Below are positions 18,948-20,282 of a stretch of 20,282 nucleotides of DNA, in pieces. Position numbers and translations under genes: made by a program. Every line of letters begins with the position of its first letter. The stretch's first letter is position 1. The stretch is from an uncultured Bacilli bacterium (GTDB taxonomy: Bacteria > Bacillota_I > Bacilli_A > RF39 > UBA660), in NCBI GenBank assembly GCA_934133155.1, contig CAKPAT010000010.1, positions 1 to 20,282 of the forward strand. Reading direction: 5' to 3'. The notes under the pieces were generated by a model. That model searched no databases. It had not been told where the DNA came from and was given only the letters and a program-made list of their open reading frames with translations.

Positions 18948-19023
18948 TGGTGCCGGAAATAGGAATTGAACCCACAACCTACTGATTACAAGTCAGTTGC
19001 TCTACCGATTGAGCTATTCCGGC
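18948..19023 (-). tRNA. tRNA-Thr(UGU)
   Basis: Minus strand: starts GCCGGAATAGCTCAATCGG and ends TTCCGGC-A-CCA. Loop CTTGTAA between ACTGA and TCAGT gives TGT. Confidence 0.96.
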
Positions 19024-19030
19024 AAAAAAA

Positions 19031-19107
19031 TGGTGGGCGCTATAGGACTCGAACCTATGACCCCCTGCTTGTAAGGCAGGTGCTCTAACCAACTGAGCTA
19101 AGCGCCC
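19031..19107 (-). tRNA. tRNA-Val(UAC)
   Basis: Minus strand: starts GGGCGCTTAGCTCAGTTGG and ends AGCGCCC-A-CCA. Loop CTTACAA between CCTGC and GCAGG gives TAC. First gene of operon 2 (order Val, Thr, Gln-CUG, Tyr, Gln-UUG, Lys). Confidence 0.96.
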
Positions 19108-19131
19108 AAATAAAACCTTCAGACATATTTA

Positions 19132-19160
19132 ATATTAACATTAATCATTTGTCTTGTCAA
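19132..19160 (-). promoter_or_regulatory. promoter of tRNA operon 2, inside the 3' end of the S1-domain gene
   Basis: On the minus strand: perfect TTGACA (19160-19155), 17-bp spacer, TAATAT (19137-19132). The -35 lies within the last codons of the S1 gene. Start near 19125, 18 nt before tRNA-Val. Confidence 0.65.
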
Positions 19161-19527
19161 CACTATTTGGTGTTATTTTTGATTTTTTTAAACTTTTTTC
19201 AATCCAGTGTGGTAAATTTCTTTTTAAAGTGCTAAAACCATGAGGTGTTTCTATTATTTTATGACGGATCTTGTTTTTTCTAATTTTATATTTTATATTT
19301 TTTATACTTAATTTTAAATGTGCTGTTTCTTCGTCTATGTCTAATATTTCGACATTTATTCTATCACCGACGTTTATAAAGTTGTGTATATCTCTGACAA
19401 ACCCTTTTGATATTTCAGAAATATGGATTAAGCCTGTATAATATTCATCGAATGATACAAATGCCCCATATGGCTCGATACAGGTAATCGTGCCAGTGAC
19501 AATTTTACCTCTTTCGTATTTTGCCAT
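19141..19527 (-). CDS. S1 RNA-binding domain protein (YugI/GSP13/CvfD type)
   Basis: Small cytosolic RNA-binding protein; relatives associate with the 30S subunit and act in translation or post-transcriptional control under stress. The 128-aa product has one S1 (OB-fold) domain at about 5-75: GKIVTGTITCIEPYGAFVSF, then YTGLIHISEISKGFV, GDRINVEILDIDEETAHLKLS. A basic tail follows (KIRKNKIRHK) with PHGFSTLKRNLPHWIEKSL, which matches the 'GF..L...L..WI' ending of GSP13-like proteins. ATG 19527 follows AGAGGTG. It is divergent from nfu, and tRNA operon 2 lies directly downstream, with no terminator between. Confidence 0.9.
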   Translation of the reverse strand: MAKYERGKIVTGTITCIEPYGAFVSFDEYYTGLIHISEISKGFVRDIHNFINVGDRINVEILDIDEETAHLKLSIKNIKYKIRKNKIRHKIIETPHGFSTLKRNLPHWIEKSLKKSKITPNSVDKTND

Positions 19528-19546
19528 AATTACACCTCTTGCCTGT

Positions 19547-19555
19547 ATTATAGCA
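19547..19555 (-). promoter_or_regulatory. extended -10 promoter of the S1-domain gene
   Basis: On the minus strand: TGC-TATAAT (-10 at 19552-19547), no clear -35. Leader about 13 nt. Confidence 0.65.
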
Positions 19556-19568
19556 CAAAATTTTTGTG
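19554..19568. promoter_or_regulatory. inverted repeat between divergent promoters
   Basis: CACAAAA-T-TTTTGTG: perfect 7-bp arms. It touches the extended -10 of the S1 gene and the -35 of nfu, so a bound protein could affect both. Confidence 0.4.
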
Positions 19569-19593
19569 TTTACTAGTGAAAAAATGTTATAAT
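19564..19593 (+). promoter_or_regulatory. promoter of nfu
   Basis: -35 TTGTGT (19564-19569), 18-bp spacer, extended -10 TGT-TATAAT (-10 at 19588-19593). Start near 19600, leader about 17 nt. Confidence 0.65.
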
Positions 19594-19616
19594 AATTTCT
19601 GAAAGTTGGTGATTTG

Positions 19617-19844
19617 ATGTCAGATGAAGAAAAAATTATGGAAATTATTAGTAAGCTTAGGCCTTTTTTAATCAGTGACGGTGGCGATTTAGAGTTTGTT
19701 AAATACGAGGATAATATTGTATATATTAAACTTTTAGGAGCTTGTGCTAACTGTGGGCTTATTGATTATACTTTAAAAGATGGTGTGGAATGTGCTATTA
19801 AAGAAGAAATTCCTAGTGTTAAGGAAGTTATAAATATTAACTAA
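19617..19844 (+). CDS. nfu: NifU-like Fe-S cluster scaffold/carrier (NFU domain)
   Basis: The 75-aa product is a stand-alone NFU domain that carries 4Fe-4S clusters to target enzymes in the cytoplasm; Nth in this window needs such a cluster. ISKLRPFLISDGGDLEFVKY matches the 'vRP.L..DGGdvelv' opening, and the cluster-binding CxxC is Cys43/Cys46 in LLGACANCGLIDYTLKDGVE. The C-terminus IKEEIPSVKEVININ is normal. Start ATG 19617 follows GGTGA; the TTG at 19614 is the neighbouring codon. It is convergent with the kinase gene, and the two overlap by 8 nt at their stops. Confidence 0.93.
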   Translation: MSDEEKIMEIISKLRPFLISDGGDLEFVKYEDNIVYIKLLGACANCGLIDYTLKDGVECAIKEEIPSVKEVININ

Positions 19845-20282
19845 TTTCTAGCCATTCTATTTGATTTATTTTAAGGAAGCTTTTATAATAGAAATATATT
19901 CTTTGTAAAAGTGTTTCATATTCTTTATTCTTTTTTATTATTGGAAGAAGTGTTTTATCTTCTTTTTTATTTTCTATTATTTTTTCATAGGCGTCAAAGT
20001 AATAGGTCGGATACATCATTCTTGAAAAGAACATTTTGTATTCATAAATGCTTAATTTTTGTGTATTAAAATATGCTTGAAGTTCATTTGTGATGTCATA
20101 ATTATTAAAAAATTTTGTTTTAAAGTATTCGGCAGCATCTCTTACTTTTGTGTCGTATTTGATGTTTAAGGGATTATAAAAATCTAATGAATTTTGGCTC
20201 ATGCGGTAATGACTATATGTAAGTGTGCAATATTCTTTATTTTCACCAGCAAGTGTTATTGCTGTTTCTGCTAGGCCAATAT
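19837..20282 (-). CDS. spore-coat-kinase-like (CotS/YutH/YtmP, APH-fold) protein, C-terminal part
   Basis: The minus-strand frame stays open to the window edge, so the 5' end is missing; 148 codons including the stop are visible. It starts IGLAETAITLAGENKEYCTL, then SHYRMSQNSLDFYNPLNIKY. Next is KVRDAAEYFKTKFF, then EYKMFFSRMMYPTYYFDAYE, and it ends LKINQIEWLEIS. The combination 'dfYdPlniKyDykvRDiaEYiK..FF' and 'yrmlfsRmmYPsYYFD.yE.ii' is what I recall from the C-terminal lobe of aminoglycoside-phosphotransferase-fold spore coat kinases of Bacilli and their relatives. Catalytic motifs would be upstream, outside the window, apart perhaps from the SHYR region. The internal ATG at 20202 is not the start. 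Family confidence is moderate. Confidence 0.6.
   Translation of the reverse strand, partial: IGLAETAITLAGENKEYCTLTYSHYRMSQNSLDFYNPLNIKYDTKVRDAAEYFKTKFFNNYDITNELQAYFNTQKLSIYEYKMFFSRMMYPTYYFDAYEKIIENKKEDKTLLPIIKKNKEYETLLQRIYFYYKSFLKINQIEWLEIS

Overview
The window looks like chromosome from a low-GC, standard-code (TGA is used as stop) Firmicute of the uncultured gut Bacilli / Mollicutes-relative type. The evidence is the AT-rich codon use, Shine-Dalgarno starts, a dnaD-nth pair, a SpoVIF-like protein, a spore-coat-kinase-like C-terminus, and surface proteins with an 'AAFNTNIN' export leader. No rRNA, CRISPR array or complete mobile element is present. The first and last bases fall inside genes, so this may be a whole metagenomic contig.

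Layout. 1-208: a serine-recombinase fragment (minus) butts directly against the 3' end of an HU gene (plus), a junction that breaks both. 230-3600: a CCA-adding enzyme that seems to start at ATT, then two exported surface proteins sharing one leader module (a DUF6273-like lectin/adhesin type and a BspA-type leucine-rich repeat protein). The first lies between exact 39-bp direct repeats that carry a terminator. 3604-4871: dnaD and nth. 4882-8943 (minus): SpoVIF-like gene, der, a hypothetical gene and engB (ribosome-assembly GTPases), a Tam41-type CDP-diacylglycerol synthase and a holin-like membrane protein. 9068-10210: a C-terminally anchored surface protein. 10253-11126: gene decay. 11171-13374: tRNA-Ala, a eukaryote-type pyrimidine 5'-nucleotidase (cN-III/UMPH-1), an orphan LytTR response regulator followed by a 9-12-9 direct repeat, and a small integrase-N-domain-like ORF. 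13410-16487 (minus): membrane thioredoxin-like protein, htpX, lemA and an EEP-family phosphohydrolase. 16538-17709: a DUF368/PopT undecaprenyl-phosphate translocase homologue and a small conserved protein. 17770-19107 (minus): two tRNA operons with 13 tRNAs. 19141-20282: S1-domain protein, NFU Fe-S scaffold, and the C-terminus of an APH-fold kinase.

How it fits together. Most genes are housekeeping: tRNA maturation and supply, ribosome assembly, DNA repair and replication initiation, and membrane and envelope homeostasis. The lineage-specific part is the cell surface (three secreted or anchored proteins) and one LytTR regulator. Two enzymes resemble eukaryotic rather than typical bacterial families, Tam41 and cN-III, and are the most notable content. 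Regulation is very compact. Many promoters carry an extended -10 (TGC-TATAAT or TGT-TATAAT), predicted 5' leaders are often only 6-20 nt, and most intrinsic terminators contain the stop codon of the gene they end.

All calls come from reading the sequence by eye. Family names rest on remembered motifs, not on searches.
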